A stretch of 64,000 nt of DNA from Pseudoflavonifractor sp. MSJ-37 (GCF_018917965.1 NZ_JAHLPP010000002.1:124001-188000); one strand, 5' to 3'; positions 17,396 to 26,611 are shown, counted from the first letter of the stretch. The notes: a model not told the origin generated them from the sequence alone. Translations and numbers: made by a program.

Positions 17396-18106
17396 CTACT
17401 GGAACATCATGTTGCCGAGGCCGACATACAGACTAGAAAATACAAAAGTGTCCGTCTCCGTTGCGATCTTCAACTGAAGGCCATGGTTTAGTGGGATCGT
17501 GACCTTCTGGGGAAGATCTCCCGCCCCCACTGTATAGTTGGCCACTCGCACATCATCCACATAGAAGGTCACTTCAGCATCAGCTGTACCAGAGTTGTCG
17601 ATAGGACCCAAGTCCAACGTGAGGCTGTTGTAGGCACCATTCAGATTGAATAGCGCATACTGCTCACCACCCCAGCTCGTAGCAACTCCGTTTCCGTACT
17701 CCTTGCCACCCATCGTCATGGTCTCTGTGCCCGTATAGGTTCTCACATAGGATGAAGTGCGATACGGCTTGCAGACATCCTCCATGCGGTAGCTCCCGGT
17801 GGTCATGGGGGAGGTACCGATGTAGGCCCGCTTGGTATTGCCGTCATAGCTGACGGCCTTGCCCAGGGCCTGGCTCACGGCCCGGAGGGGGATGTAGGTG
17901 GTGCCGTTGTAGACGAAGGTCTCCACGCTCTTGCCGTTGGCGTCCTTGGGGTCCAGACGGACCCCGTCCACGAAGATCTCGATGCCTTGCAGAACATCGA
18001 TCTTCTTCCCGGTCAGCACCGCCGCCCCGGCGGGGACGGCCACGCCCATGGTCAGAGCCATCACGAGGGCTCCGGCCGCGAAATCGCGCGCCCGATGCAG
18101 TTTCAT
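17396..18106 (-). CDS. secreted protein with copper-amine-oxidase-like stalk domain and NPCBM-like domain
   Basis: A 236-residue exported protein. Residues 1-28 form a signal peptide ending in VPAGAA. Residues about 30-100 are a stalk domain of the copper amine oxidase N-terminal-like type (TTYIPLRAVSQALGKAVSYD). Residues about 105-236 look like an NPCBM carbohydrate-binding module (YGNGVATSWGGEQYALFNLN, then DLGPIDNSG and VTFYVDD). The DNA encoding the C-terminal module is visibly less GC-rich than that for the stalk, suggesting domain acquisition. A strong AGAGGAGGAA precedes the ATG. Likely role: cell-surface glycan binding (inference). Confidence 0.82.
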   Translation of the reverse strand: MKLHRARDFAAGALVMALTMGVAVPAGAAVLTGKKIDVLQGIEIFVDGVRLDPKDANGKSVETFVYNGTTYIPLRAVSQALGKAVSYDGNTKRAYIGTSPMTTGSYRMEDVCKPYRTSSYVRTYTGTETMTMGGKEYGNGVATSWGGEQYALFNLNGAYNSLTLDLGPIDNSGTADAEVTFYVDDVRVANYTVGAGDLPQKVTIPLNHGLQLKIATETDTFVFSSLYVGLGNMMFQ

Positions 18107-18142
18107 GTCAGATTCCTCCTCTTTATTTTGTTTTCCGTTGCT

Positions 18143-18171
18143 ATCGTATCATAGTTTCACCGGGGTTTCAA
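18143..18171 (-). promoter_or_regulatory. promoter of the NPCBM-type gene
   Basis: Minus strand TTGAAA (18166-18171), 17-nt spacer, TACGAT (18143-18148). Confidence 0.65.
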
Positions 18172-18188
18172 CCAGTCGTGGTATTTTC

Positions 18189-18288
18189 CCCCGCCGCAGG
18201 CGGGGCCTTTTGTCCACGGCGGCACAGATGGGCGTTTTTGGCCGCCCAACGGGGCGGGACGGGGGCTGTCCTCGCTCGTTGGGCGGGA
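18189..18288. terminator. GC-rich hairpins after the aminotransferase
   Basis: CCCCGCC/GGCGGGG hairpin at 18189-18205 followed on the plus strand by CCTTTTG. A larger one built on CGCCCAAC/GTTGGGCG spans about 18230-18285 and is followed on the minus strand by CCAAAAACG. They probably terminate the aminotransferase transcript, though T-tracts are weak. Confidence 0.5.
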
Positions 18289-18292
18289 CCCC

Positions 18293-19414
18293 TTACAGCC
18301 GCTCCACGAACCGCCCGATCCGGTCCAGGCCCTCGGCCAGCTGATCCTCGGAGCAGCAGTAGGAGAGCCGGGCATAGCCCTCCGCCCAGAAGAAGCTGCC
18401 GGGCACCAGCGCCACGCCGCCCTCCTCGATCAGCCGGCGGCAGAACTCCTCAGAGCTCATCCCGAAGCGGGCGATGGAGGGGAACGCGTAGAAGGCGCCC
18501 TGAGGCAGCTTGACCTCCAGGCCGGCCTCGGTGAGGCGGCGGTACACCAGATCCCGGCGGCGGCGATAGCTCTCCCGGACGTCGGACACATCCTGCTCCA
18601 GCGCCTCGGCACAGCCCCACTGGGCGAAGGAGGGGGCGGACACCACGGTGAACTGGTGGACCTTGGCGATCTGGGCCATGACCTCCCGCTGGGCCATGAC
18701 CCAGCCCATGCGCCAGCCCGTCATGGCGTATGGCTTGGAGAAGCTGTTCACCACGATGACCTGCTCCCGCAGGTGGGGGAAGGAGGCGGCGAAGCCGGGA
18801 CAGTCCCCGAAGGCGATGTCGGCATACACGTCGTCGCAGAGGACGAAGCTCCCGGTCTCCCGGGCCACGTCGGCGGCGGCCTCCAGGCTCTCCCGCGTGT
18901 AGACACAGCCGGTGGGGTTGTTGGGGGAGGTGAGGATCATCAGCTTGGTCCGGGGACCGCACGCCGCCCGGAGCCTGTCCCGGCGGAGCTGGAAGCCGTC
19001 CCCCTCTGTGGGCACTGTGACCACCTTGGCGCGGCACAGCGCGGCGATGGAGGCATAGAGTCCGAAGGCGGGAGTGGGGAGGAGGACCTCGTCCCCCGGC
19101 TCCAGCACCGCCATCATGGCGGCGTAGAGGCCCTCGGTGGCACCGATCGTCACGATCGTCTCGTCATAGTCATAGCGGAGCCCACGGCCCCTCTCTTTTT
19201 TCACGATGGCCTTCCGCAGGAAGTCGAAGCCCACATTGGGCGGGTAGTGCGTCTGTCCAGCGGCCAGAGCGGCGGCCGCCGCGGCTTTGATCGGGGCGGG
19301 AGTGTCGAGCTCCGGCTCCCCCAGCGCCAGGGAGATGCACCCCGGTGTGGCCCGGGCCAGAGCCGTGAAGCGCCGGATCGCCGAGGGGGCCATGCCCACG
19401 ACGGCCTCGTTCAT
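18293..19414 (-). CDS. class I/II PLP-dependent aminotransferase
   Basis: Fold-type I aminotransferase of 373 residues, close to PatA/AspC-like enzymes. It shows SLALGEPELDTP near the start, the substrate-binding YPPNVG loop, TSPNNPTG (PLP ring contact), the Lys-bearing NSFSKPYAMTGWRMGW and a C-terminal Arg in YARLSYCCS. Upstream reading frame exists, but MNEAVVGMAP at 19412-19414 has GAAGG at a suitable distance and lies just downstream of a promoter. It is a single-gene unit. Substrate (aspartate, N-acetyl-diaminopimelate-type or aromatic amino acid) is not decidable from sequence alone. Confidence 0.9.
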   Translation of the reverse strand: MNEAVVGMAPSAIRRFTALARATPGCISLALGEPELDTPAPIKAAAAAALAAGQTHYPPNVGFDFLRKAIVKKERGRGLRYDYDETIVTIGATEGLYAAMMAVLEPGDEVLLPTPAFGLYASIAALCRAKVVTVPTEGDGFQLRRDRLRAACGPRTKLMILTSPNNPTGCVYTRESLEAAADVARETGSFVLCDDVYADIAFGDCPGFAASFPHLREQVIVVNSFSKPYAMTGWRMGWVMAQREVMAQIAKVHQFTVVSAPSFAQWGCAEALEQDVSDVRESYRRRRDLVYRRLTEAGLEVKLPQGAFYAFPSIARFGMSSEEFCRRLIEEGGVALVPGSFFWAEGYARLSYCCSEDQLAEGLDRIGRFVERL

Positions 19415-19491
19415 AGATGCCTTCAAATCGGTCACCGCTTTCTGTGCCGGCCCCTCCGGCCCGGACACTTTTGCATATTGATGTGTTGAAG

Positions 19492-19520
19492 TATAGCACG
19501 ATCCCTCCGTCCTGTCCATG
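19492..19520 (-). promoter_or_regulatory. aminotransferase promoter
   Basis: Minus strand TGGACA (19515-19520), 17-nt spacer, extended -10 TGCTATACT with hexamer at 19492-19497. Confidence 0.7.
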
Positions 19521-19934
19521 CCCTTCTCCCGTCCATGCCGGACGGACGCCCGCTCCGTCGCCGCGGATGCCGCGATCCTGCAAGTTTTGGTCCGTCACCC
19601 TTCATATGGCCATTCGTCCGTTTTCCGTGGACGTTCCTCCGTCTTGACGTTCACACTCATTTCATCTCATATTTCCCACATCCCTCCCATTTTTCGTCTT
19701 GTTTTTGATTGGTACCGCTCATTTTCCAAAAGATCCGCTTTTCATCTTTCCTCGCTCTGTATCGCCTCCCGCGGACAAAAATATTCCACAAAAAGTCATC
19801 GAAATATCACCGCTTTTTTTACCCTTCGTCCGATCCTTTCGAAAAAGCACTGATATCCCAACCTGTCGCTCGAAAAAACCCAGTTATCCCCGCAAAACGT
19901 CGCCCGATCCATATGACGGTCCTGCCGTCTCCCC
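19521..19934. other. intergenic spacer, low GC
   Basis: About 410 nt between the divergent aminotransferase and ABC transporter promoters, clearly more AT-rich than the flanking genes (many T-rich runs). Small open frames here lack ribosome-binding sites and protein-like composition. I see no RNA gene or repeat in it. Confidence 0.6.
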
Positions 19935-19975
19935 TTGCAAACCTTCCCGAGTGCGGGTATAATATACCGCATGAA
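19935..19975 (+). promoter_or_regulatory. promoter of the branched-chain amino-acid transporter operon
   Basis: TTGCAA (19935-19940), 17-nt spacer, TATAAT (19958-19963). The -10 box is embedded in the palindrome GGTATAATATACC (about 19956-19968), so a repressor could cover it. Confidence 0.7.
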
Positions 19976-20028
19976 TACAGATGTCCGCGAAAGAGGAACA
20001 TCAAAACCACCGTGAGGAGGACTCTACA

Positions 20029-21252
20029 ATGAATTGGAACAAGGCACTTTCTCTTGGTCTGGCCGGCGTCATGGCCGCCGGGATGCTCACCGGCTGCAGC
20101 GTCAGCTCCACCGGCGGCGCCCAGCAGGATGCTCAGCAGACCGGCGGCGGCTCCACTGGCGACAAGGTCGTGAAGATCGGCATCTTCGAGCCCTCCACCG
20201 GTGACTCCGGCGCCGGCGGCAAGCAGGAGACTCTGGGCATGCAGTACGGCAATTACGAGACCCCCACCGTGGAGATCGGCGGCGAGACCTATCAGGTCGA
20301 GCTGGTCTACGCCGACAACGGCTCCACCACCGACAAGGCCGTGTCCGCCGCCTCCAAGCTGGTGGACGAGGAGGTCTCTCTGGTGCTGGGCTCCTATGGC
20401 TCCAGCGTGTCCATCGCCGCCGCCCCCACCTTCGCCGATGCCGGCATCCCCGCCATCGGCGTGACCTGCACCAACCCCAACGTCACCGCCGGCAACCCCT
20501 ACTATTTCCGCGCCTGCTTCATGGACTCCTTCCAGGGCACCGTGCTGGCCAACTTCGCCGCTGACAAGTTCTCCGCCACCAAGGCCTACTGCCTGGGCGA
20601 GCTGGGCAACGAGTATGATCAGGGCCTGATCGAGTACTTCACCAAGGGCTTCGAGGCCAAGGGCGGCACCGTGGTGGCCGACTCCTTCCCCACCAACAAC
20701 TCCGACTTCACCTCTTATCTGAACAAGGCCAAGAACGAGGGCGCTCAGGTCATCTTCTGCCCCGTGTCTCTGGCCTACTCCACTCAGATCATCAAGCAGG
20801 CCGCTTCTATGGGCCTGGACATCCCCCTGCTGGGCTCCGACACCCTGGACAGCAACAAGGTCCTGGAGGCCGCCTCCGGCACCGACGTGCAGGTCTACGT
20901 CTCCACCTTCTATCAGGAGGGCGGCTCTCAGGAGTTCGACGACGGCATCAAGGCCTGGATCAACTCCGACTCCACCGCCAAGACCAACAACGGCGGCAAC
21001 GACACCATCTCCGGCCTGACCGCCATGGGCTATGACGCCTACTACATGGCTCTGGAAGCCCTGAAGGCCGCCGGATCCACCGATCCCCAGGCCGTGTACG
21101 AGGCTCTGCCCAACGTCACCTGGTCCGGCGTGACCGGCGACATCGCCTTCGACGATGTGAACGGCGACGCCATCCGCGACACCGCCTTCATCAAGACCGC
21201 CGACACCGCTAACGACGCCTGGGTGCTGGAGACCGTCCAGAAGGCCGACTGA
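20029..21252 (+). CDS. branched-chain amino-acid-type ABC transporter substrate-binding lipoprotein
   Basis: A 407-residue LivJ/LivK-type periplasmic-binding-fold protein. The N-terminus has a lipoprotein signal with lipobox LTGC (Cys at about residue 22), followed by a Ser/Gly/Gln-rich linker and KIGIFEPSTGD. The start at 20029 (MNWNKALSLG) has GTGAGGAGG just upstream. It is the first gene of a five-gene transporter operon (SBP, two permeases, two ATPases). Ligand specificity (Leu/Ile/Val or another amide) cannot be told from the family alone. Confidence 0.92.
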   Translation: MNWNKALSLGLAGVMAAGMLTGCSVSSTGGAQQDAQQTGGGSTGDKVVKIGIFEPSTGDSGAGGKQETLGMQYGNYETPTVEIGGETYQVELVYADNGSTTDKAVSAASKLVDEEVSLVLGSYGSSVSIAAAPTFADAGIPAIGVTCTNPNVTAGNPYYFRACFMDSFQGTVLANFAADKFSATKAYCLGELGNEYDQGLIEYFTKGFEAKGGTVVADSFPTNNSDFTSYLNKAKNEGAQVIFCPVSLAYSTQIIKQAASMGLDIPLLGSDTLDSNKVLEAASGTDVQVYVSTFYQEGGSQEFDDGIKAWINSDSTAKTNNGGNDTISGLTAMGYDAYYMALEALKAAGSTDPQAVYEALPNVTWSGVTGDIAFDDVNGDAIRDTAFIKTADTANDAWVLETVQKAD

Positions 21253-21423
21253 CCGCACCCCTGAAATCCATGTTCGACCGGAAGGTCCGGCGGGCTGCTG
21301 AAACAGTCCGCCGGACCATTCCTGCCATAATGACCCGACGCCGGGCCGCGTCCCGTGGACAGGAGATCCCACGGGAGACGGCCCGACCGCTCCGAGACCT
21401 TACTGAGAAAGAGAGGGACCCCT

Positions 21424-22305
21424 ATGGAATATATCGTATCTATCCTGCTCTCCGGCATCGCCGTGGGCGGGCAGTACGCCCTCATCGCCATCGGATACAC
21501 CATGGTCTACGGCATCCTCCGCCTGATCAACTTCGCCCACGGCGACGTGTTCATGGTGGCGGGCCTGATGATGGTGTACCTGAACGCCGCCGGCCTGCCC
21601 CTGCTGCTGACCATCCCGGCGGTGCTGGTGCTGACGGTGGTGCTGGGCTTCGTGATCGAGCGCGCGGCGTACAAGCCCCTGCGCTCCGCCCCCCGCATGA
21701 GCGTCATGATCTCCGCCATCGGCGTGAGCTATCTGCTCCAGAACATGGCCACCTATGTGACCGGCGGCCTGCCCCAGATGTACCCCACGATCCCCATCCT
21801 GTCCGACTCCGTGCCTCTGCTGGGCAGCAATCCCAAGGTGGTGGTCCTGGTGACCCCCTTCCTGGTGGCGGTCCTGGTGTTCGGTCTGACCATGCTGATC
21901 GGCCACACCAAGATCGGCATGGCCATGCGGGCCGTGGCCAAGGACTTCGAGACCAGCCAGCTCATGGGCATCAAGATCGACCGGGTCATCTCCATGACCT
22001 TCATCATCGGCTCCTTCCTGGCGGCGGTGGGCTCCATGCTGTACTTCACCAACTACCCCTCCATCGTGCCCCTGTCCGGCGCCATGCCCGGCCTGAAGGC
22101 TTTCGTGGCGGCGGTGTTCGGCGGCATCGGCTCCATCCCCGGCGCGGTGATCGGCGCCTTCCTGATCGGCATCTGCGAGAACATCATCAAGGGCCTACCC
22201 GGGATGACCGTCTTTTCCGACGCGTTCACCTTCGCTCTGCTCATCGTGGTGCTGGTGGCCAAGCCCACCGGCCTCTTCGGTGAGAAGGCCACCGACAAGG
22301 TCTAA
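21424..22305 (+). CDS. livH: ABC transporter permease LivH
   Basis: A 293-residue inner-membrane permease of the LivH family with about eight hydrophobic spans. Characteristic are the opening MEYIVSILLSGIAVGGQYAL, the GYTMVYGILRLINFAHGD block near residue 25-42, and FGGIGSIPGAVIGA near residue 240. The start is the ATG at 21424, preceded by AGAGAGGGA. The 171-nt gap after the SBP contains GC-rich inverted repeats that may limit read-through, which would favour SBP over permease expression. Confidence 0.94.
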   Translation: MEYIVSILLSGIAVGGQYALIAIGYTMVYGILRLINFAHGDVFMVAGLMMVYLNAAGLPLLLTIPAVLVLTVVLGFVIERAAYKPLRSAPRMSVMISAIGVSYLLQNMATYVTGGLPQMYPTIPILSDSVPLLGSNPKVVVLVTPFLVAVLVFGLTMLIGHTKIGMAMRAVAKDFETSQLMGIKIDRVISMTFIIGSFLAAVGSMLYFTNYPSIVPLSGAMPGLKAFVAAVFGGIGSIPGAVIGAFLIGICENIIKGLPGMTVFSDAFTFALLIVVLVAKPTGLFGEKATDKV

Positions 22306-22317
22306 GGAGGGCGTGAC

Positions 22318-23481
22318 ATGAAACAGAACAAAAGCAAGAAGGGCCTCGTCATCGCCCTGATCGCCATCGCCGCCCTGCTGGCTGTGGTGATCGTGCTGGA
22401 GAACACTCTCAAGCCCACCTCCATGCTCTTCACGGTGCTGAAGAAGGGCGCGGTGTACTCTCTGGTGGCCGTGTCCCTGAACCTGCTCAACGGCTTCACC
22501 GGCCTCTTCTCTCTGGGTCAGGCCGGCTTCATGCTGCTGGGCGCGTACACCTATGCGATCCTCACTGTGCCCACCGCCAGCCGGGACACGGTGTACTACC
22601 TCTATGGCGGCTCCGCCGTGAACTTCTCTCTGCCGGAGCTCTTCGGCGGCGGCGCGGCGGGCCTGATCGTCGGCGTGACGCTGGGCCTGATCCTGGCGGG
22701 CCTGGCGGCGGCCTTCTTCGCGTGGCTGATCGGACTGCCCGTCCTGCGGCTCAAGAGCGACTATCTGGCGATCGCCACTCTGGGCTTCGCCGAGATCATC
22801 CGGGCCGTGTTCCAGTGGGACAAGCTGGGCCCCGTCACCAACGGCGCCAACATGATCAAGAGCTTCCCCACCTTCACCGACTTCAACATCAAGGACGCCG
22901 GCGGCCAGGTGGTCCTGCGGCTGTCCACCTTCTTCCCCTTCCTGGTGGCGGTGATCTGCATCGGCATCATCGTCCTGCTGATCCACTCCTCCTACGGCCG
23001 GGCCTTCAAGGCCATCCGGGAGGACGAGATCGCCGCCGAGGCCATGGGCATCGACCTGGCCCGGCACAAGATGCTGTCCTTCTGCATCAGCGCCTTCTTC
23101 TCCGGCGTGGGCGGCGCTCTGCTGGCCATGTACTCCAATCAGGTGCAGGCCAAGCTCTTCACCTCCGCCCTGAGCTATGAGCTCCTGCTGATCGTGGTCA
23201 TCGGCGGCATCGGCTCCGTGACCGGAAGCTGTCTGGCCTCCTTCCTGTACATCGCCGCCAGCGAGTGGTGGCTCCGCGGTCTGGATGAGGATCCCTTCGT
23301 GATCGGCAACATCGCCATCAGCGCCCCCGGATTCTTCCGCACCGGCCTGCGGATGGTGGTGTTCTCCGTGATCATCATGGTGGTGGTCCTCTTCTTCCGC
23401 CGGGGCATCATGGGAGACAAGGAGCTCCCCAATCTCTTCAAGCCCAGAAAAAAGTCGAAGCAGAAGGAGGCGGCGAAATGA
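22318..23481 (+). CDS. livM: ABC transporter permease LivM
   Basis: Second permease subunit, 387 residues, LivM family. It shows LNLLNGFTGLFSLGQAGFM in the first third, the EAA-like RLKSDYLAIATLGFAEIIR segment and VVIGGIGSVTGSCLASF near the C-terminus. The C-terminal tail is basic (RKKSKQKEAAK). Shine-Dalgarno AAGGAGGG precedes the ATG 12 nt after livH. The stop overlaps the livG start (ATGA), indicating translational coupling. Confidence 0.94.
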   Translation: MKQNKSKKGLVIALIAIAALLAVVIVLENTLKPTSMLFTVLKKGAVYSLVAVSLNLLNGFTGLFSLGQAGFMLLGAYTYAILTVPTASRDTVYYLYGGSAVNFSLPELFGGGAAGLIVGVTLGLILAGLAAAFFAWLIGLPVLRLKSDYLAIATLGFAEIIRAVFQWDKLGPVTNGANMIKSFPTFTDFNIKDAGGQVVLRLSTFFPFLVAVICIGIIVLLIHSSYGRAFKAIREDEIAAEAMGIDLARHKMLSFCISAFFSGVGGALLAMYSNQVQAKLFTSALSYELLLIVVIGGIGSVTGSCLASFLYIAASEWWLRGLDEDPFVIGNIAISAPGFFRTGLRMVVFSVIIMVVVLFFRRGIMGDKELPNLFKPRKKSKQKEAAK

Positions 23482-24329
23482 GCCGGAACGTCCTGCAAGC
23501 AGAACACGTGACCATGCAGTTCGGCGGCGTGGTCGCCGTCAACGACCTGAGCCTCACCGTAGACGAGGGCGAGATCGTGGCTCTGATCGGTCCCAACGGC
23601 GCCGGAAAGACCACCGCCTTCAACTGCATCACCGGGGTGTACGAGCCCACCAACGGCCGGGTGTCCTTCCTGGGGGAGACCATGCTGGAGAACTACCCCC
23701 AGGGCAAGATGGACAAGAACTATCTGGGGGAGAACAAGGGCCTCTTCACCCATAAGATCAGCCCCACCCCCGACAAGATCACCAAGCTGGGCATCGCCCG
23801 CACCTTCCAGAACATCCGGCTGTTCTCCAATTTGACCGTGCTGGAGAACGTGCTGATCGCCAAGCATATGCGGGCCAAGCACAATTTCTTCACCGCCACC
23901 TTCCGCCTGAGCCGCGGAGAGGAGAAGCGGATGCAGGAGGAGGCCATGGCCCTGCTGGAGGAACAGCACCTGGACCATCTGAAGGACGAGATCGCCGGGA
24001 GCCTGCCCTACGGCCTCCAGCGCCGTCTGGAGATCGCCCGGGCCCTGGCCACCAGCCCCAAGCTCCTGCTCCTGGACGAGCCGGCCGCCGGTATGAACCC
24101 TCAGGAGACCCAGGAGCTCACCGACTTCATCCGTCAGATCCGGGATGAGTATCACCTGTCGATCTTCATGATCGAGCACCATATGGATCTGGTCATGCAG
24201 ATCTCCGACCGGATCTATGTCCTGGACTTCGGCAAGCTGATCGCCCAGGGCGTTCCCGCGGAGATCCAAAACGATCCTCGTGTCATCGAGGCTTATCTGG
24301 GGGTGGCAGACGATGCTGAAGATCAGTGA
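23478..24329 (+). CDS. livG: ABC transporter ATP-binding protein LivG
   Basis: A 283-residue ATPase. Walker A is GPNGAGKTT, followed by the LivG-specific insertion of about 25 residues before the Q-loop region IARTFQNIRLF. The signature reads LPYGLQRRLEIARAL and Walker B LLLLDEPAAGMNP; the switch His is in EHHMD. The start overlaps livM by 4 nt and the end overlaps livF by 17 nt. Confidence 0.95.
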   Translation: MSRNVLQAEHVTMQFGGVVAVNDLSLTVDEGEIVALIGPNGAGKTTAFNCITGVYEPTNGRVSFLGETMLENYPQGKMDKNYLGENKGLFTHKISPTPDKITKLGIARTFQNIRLFSNLTVLENVLIAKHMRAKHNFFTATFRLSRGEEKRMQEEAMALLEEQHLDHLKDEIAGSLPYGLQRRLEIARALATSPKLLLLDEPAAGMNPQETQELTDFIRQIRDEYHLSIFMIEHHMDLVMQISDRIYVLDFGKLIAQGVPAEIQNDPRVIEAYLGVADDAEDQ

Positions 24330-25011
24330 CCTGAAAGTCCGCTACGGCGGCATCGAGGCCGTCAAGGGCATCAGCCTGGAGGTGCCTGAGGGCCAAATCG
24401 TGACCCTGATCGGCGCCAACGGCGCGGGCAAGTCTACTACTCTGCGGACCATCGCCGGCCTGGTGAAGCCCGCCGAGGGCCGCATCCAGCTCAAGGGGGA
24501 GGACATCACCGGCCTGGCCCCCGACAAGATCGTGACCCAGGGCATCACCCTGGTGCCCGAGGGACGCCATGTGTTCCCCGACATGACTGTGCTGGAGAAC
24601 CTGAAGATCGGTGCCTACCTCCGCAAGGACAGCCTGGAGGAGGACCTGAAGTGGATCTACGACCTGTTCCCCCGCCTGAAGGAGCGCTCCTGGCAGGCGG
24701 CGGGCACCCTGTCCGGCGGCGAGCAGCAGATGCTGGCCGTGGGCCGGGCCCTCATGTCCCACCCCAAGATCATGATGATGGACGAGCCCTCTCTGGGCCT
24801 GGCCCCCATCGTGGTGAAGGGCATCTTCGACATCATCCGGGAGGTCAACCGCCAGGGCGTCACGATCCTGCTGATCGAGCAGAACGCCAACATGGCCCTG
24901 AAGGTGGCCGACCTGGCCTACGTCATGGAGACCGGCCACATCACCCTCTCCGGCCCCGGCCAGGAGCTGATGAAGGACGAGGCCGTCAAGAAGGCCTATC
25001 TGGGCAAATAA
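24313..25011 (+). CDS. livF: ABC transporter ATP-binding protein LivF
   Basis: A 232-residue partner ATPase of LivG. Walker A is GANGAGKST, the LivF-typical ITLVPEGRHVFPDMTVLENL follows, then signature LSGGEQQMLAVGRAL and Walker B IMMMDEPSLGLAP. The start MLKISDLKVRYG at 24313 lies inside the end of livG with GGGGGTGG as ribosome-binding site. It closes the operon, with a strong terminator 15 nt downstream. Confidence 0.95.
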   Translation: MLKISDLKVRYGGIEAVKGISLEVPEGQIVTLIGANGAGKSTTLRTIAGLVKPAEGRIQLKGEDITGLAPDKIVTQGITLVPEGRHVFPDMTVLENLKIGAYLRKDSLEEDLKWIYDLFPRLKERSWQAAGTLSGGEQQMLAVGRALMSHPKIMMMDEPSLGLAPIVVKGIFDIIREVNRQGVTILLIEQNANMALKVADLAYVMETGHITLSGPGQELMKDEAVKKAYLGK

Positions 25012-25025
25012 CGGCATATGGACGG

Positions 25026-25057
25026 AGCGGACCGCCTGGAGGCGGTCCGCTTTTTTC
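25026..25057 (+). terminator. terminator of the liv operon
   Basis: 10-bp GCGGACCGCC/GGCGGTCCGC hairpin (25027-25050) with a TTTTTT tail. Confidence 0.92.
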
Positions 25058-25100
25058 GTGGCGCGTGGAACACAGGGCGGGATCCATCCCGGAAAAAGCC

Positions 25101-25129
25101 TTGTGCCTTCCATGGCGGTCATGTATAAT
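25101..25129 (+). promoter_or_regulatory. selAB promoter
   Basis: TTGTGC (25101-25106), 17-nt spacer, TATAAT (25124-25129), about 40 nt before selA. Confidence 0.7.
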
Positions 25130-25169
25130 AGGCACGTATCGAAATAGATGGAAACAGGAGGGACCCTCG

Positions 25170-26564
25170 ATGGATCGACCGCTTCTCCGGCAGCTCCCCA
25201 AGATGGACGCGCTCCTGGCCTGTCCGGCCTTCACCGCCGCCCGGGAGGAACTGCCCTACTTCGCCCTGAGGGACGCCGCCCGGGCCGAGCTGGACGCCCT
25301 GCGGCAGGGCATCCTGGACGGCTCCGTGGAGGCCCTGCCCGAGCCGGACGCCCTGGCCGCCGCCGCCGTGGTCCGGGCCCGGACCGCCTGCCGCCCCCAT
25401 CTCCGCCGGGTGATCAACGGCACCGGCGTGGTGCTCCACACCAATCTGGGCCGCGCCCCCATGGGCGAGGCCGCCGCCAAAGCCGTGTATGAGACCGCCC
25501 TGGGCTACTCCGATCTGGAGTACGACATCGACGCCGGACGCCGGGGGAGCCGCTTCGACCATGTGGAGCCCCTGCTCCGCTCCCTCACCGGGGCGGAGGC
25601 CGCTCTGGCGGTGAACAACAACGCCGCCGCCGTGTTCCTCATGCTCTCCGCCCTGGCCGCGGGGAAGAAGGTGGCCATCTCCCGGGGGGAGCTGGTGGAG
25701 ATCGGCGGGTCCTTCCGAGTGCCGGAGATCATGGCCCGCAGCGGGGCCGAGCTGGTGGAGGTGGGCACCACCAACAAGACCCACCTCTCCGACTACCGCC
25801 GGGCGGTGGAGGAGCAGGGGGCCCAGATCCTGCTGAAGGTCCACACCAGCAACTTCAAGCTGATCGGCTTCACTGAGGAGGTCCCCCTGGCGGACCTGAC
25901 CGCTCTGGGCCGGGAGCTGGGCGTCCCCGTGCTCCACGACCTGGGCAGCGGGGCCCTCTTCACCGATCCCGCTCTGGGCGTGCCCGAGGGCCCCACCGTG
26001 GAGGACAGCGTGAAGGCCGGGGCCGACGTGGTCTGCTTTTCCGGAGACAAGCTCCTGGGCGGGCCGCAGGCCGGCATCGCCATCGGCCGGAAGGACCTGA
26101 TCGGCGCCATGAAGCGGGACCAGTTCGCCCGGGTGGTCCGGATCGACAAGCTGGGCCTGGCCGCTCTGGAGGCCACGCTCCGGGCCTATCAGGACCACGC
26201 CTACGCCGCCGCCCACATCCCCGTGCTGGCCATGCTGGGGGCCAGCCCCGCCGAGCTGGAGCGGCAGGCCCGCCTTCGGGCGGGGGAGCTCGCCGCCCGG
26301 CTGGGGGACCGCTGTGTCCTCTCCGCCGTCCCCGACGTGGGAGAGGTGGGTGGCGGGAGCCTCCCCGGCGTGGAGCTTCCCACCTGGGTGGTGGAGCTCC
26401 GTCCCGCCCGGATGTCCGTGGCCGCTCTGGAGAAGGCCCTCCGGAGCTGGGAGGTCCCCATCGTGGGGCGGGTCAGCCATGACCGCTGTCTCCTGGATCC
26501 CCGGACCCTGAGCGCCGCCGACTGGGCGGACATCACCGCCGCCCTGGACGCCATCCTGCCCTGA
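25170..26564 (+). CDS. selA: L-seryl-tRNA(Sec) selenium transferase SelA
   Basis: PLP enzyme that converts Ser-tRNA-Sec to Sec-tRNA-Sec using selenophosphate. It has 464 residues with the canonical RVINGTGVVLHTNLGRAPM and YDIDAGRRGSR motifs. The PLP lysine is in SGDKLLGGPQAG (K294), and the C-terminal VSHDRCLLDPRT is also typical. The ATG has CAGGAGGGA upstream; longer readings of this frame run back into livF and are not real. It is followed by selB after 47 nt and the tRNA-Sec gene 2 kb on, so the locus carries three of the four dedicated Sec components; selD is not in the window. Confidence 0.97.
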   Translation: MDRPLLRQLPKMDALLACPAFTAAREELPYFALRDAARAELDALRQGILDGSVEALPEPDALAAAAVVRARTACRPHLRRVINGTGVVLHTNLGRAPMGEAAAKAVYETALGYSDLEYDIDAGRRGSRFDHVEPLLRSLTGAEAALAVNNNAAAVFLMLSALAAGKKVAISRGELVEIGGSFRVPEIMARSGAELVEVGTTNKTHLSDYRRAVEEQGAQILLKVHTSNFKLIGFTEEVPLADLTALGRELGVPVLHDLGSGALFTDPALGVPEGPTVEDSVKAGADVVCFSGDKLLGGPQAGIAIGRKDLIGAMKRDQFARVVRIDKLGLAALEATLRAYQDHAYAAAHIPVLAMLGASPAELERQARLRAGELAARLGDRCVLSAVPDVGEVGGGSLPGVELPTWVVELRPARMSVAALEKALRSWEVPIVGRVSHDRCLLDPRTLSAADWADITAALDAILP

Positions 26565-26611
26565 GGGCGGACCCATATCGCAATGATAATGATGAAGAAG
26601 GAGCGCTTCCC

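Noticed and set aside
19521-19934. Small open frames in the AT-rich spacer before the liv operon
   Set aside because: No ribosome-binding sites, unlikely amino-acid composition, and overlapping frames of similar length on both strands.
24651-25169. Upstream extension of the selA frame into livF
   Set aside because: It crosses the liv terminator and the selA promoter. SelA homology begins at 25170 with a clear ribosome-binding site.
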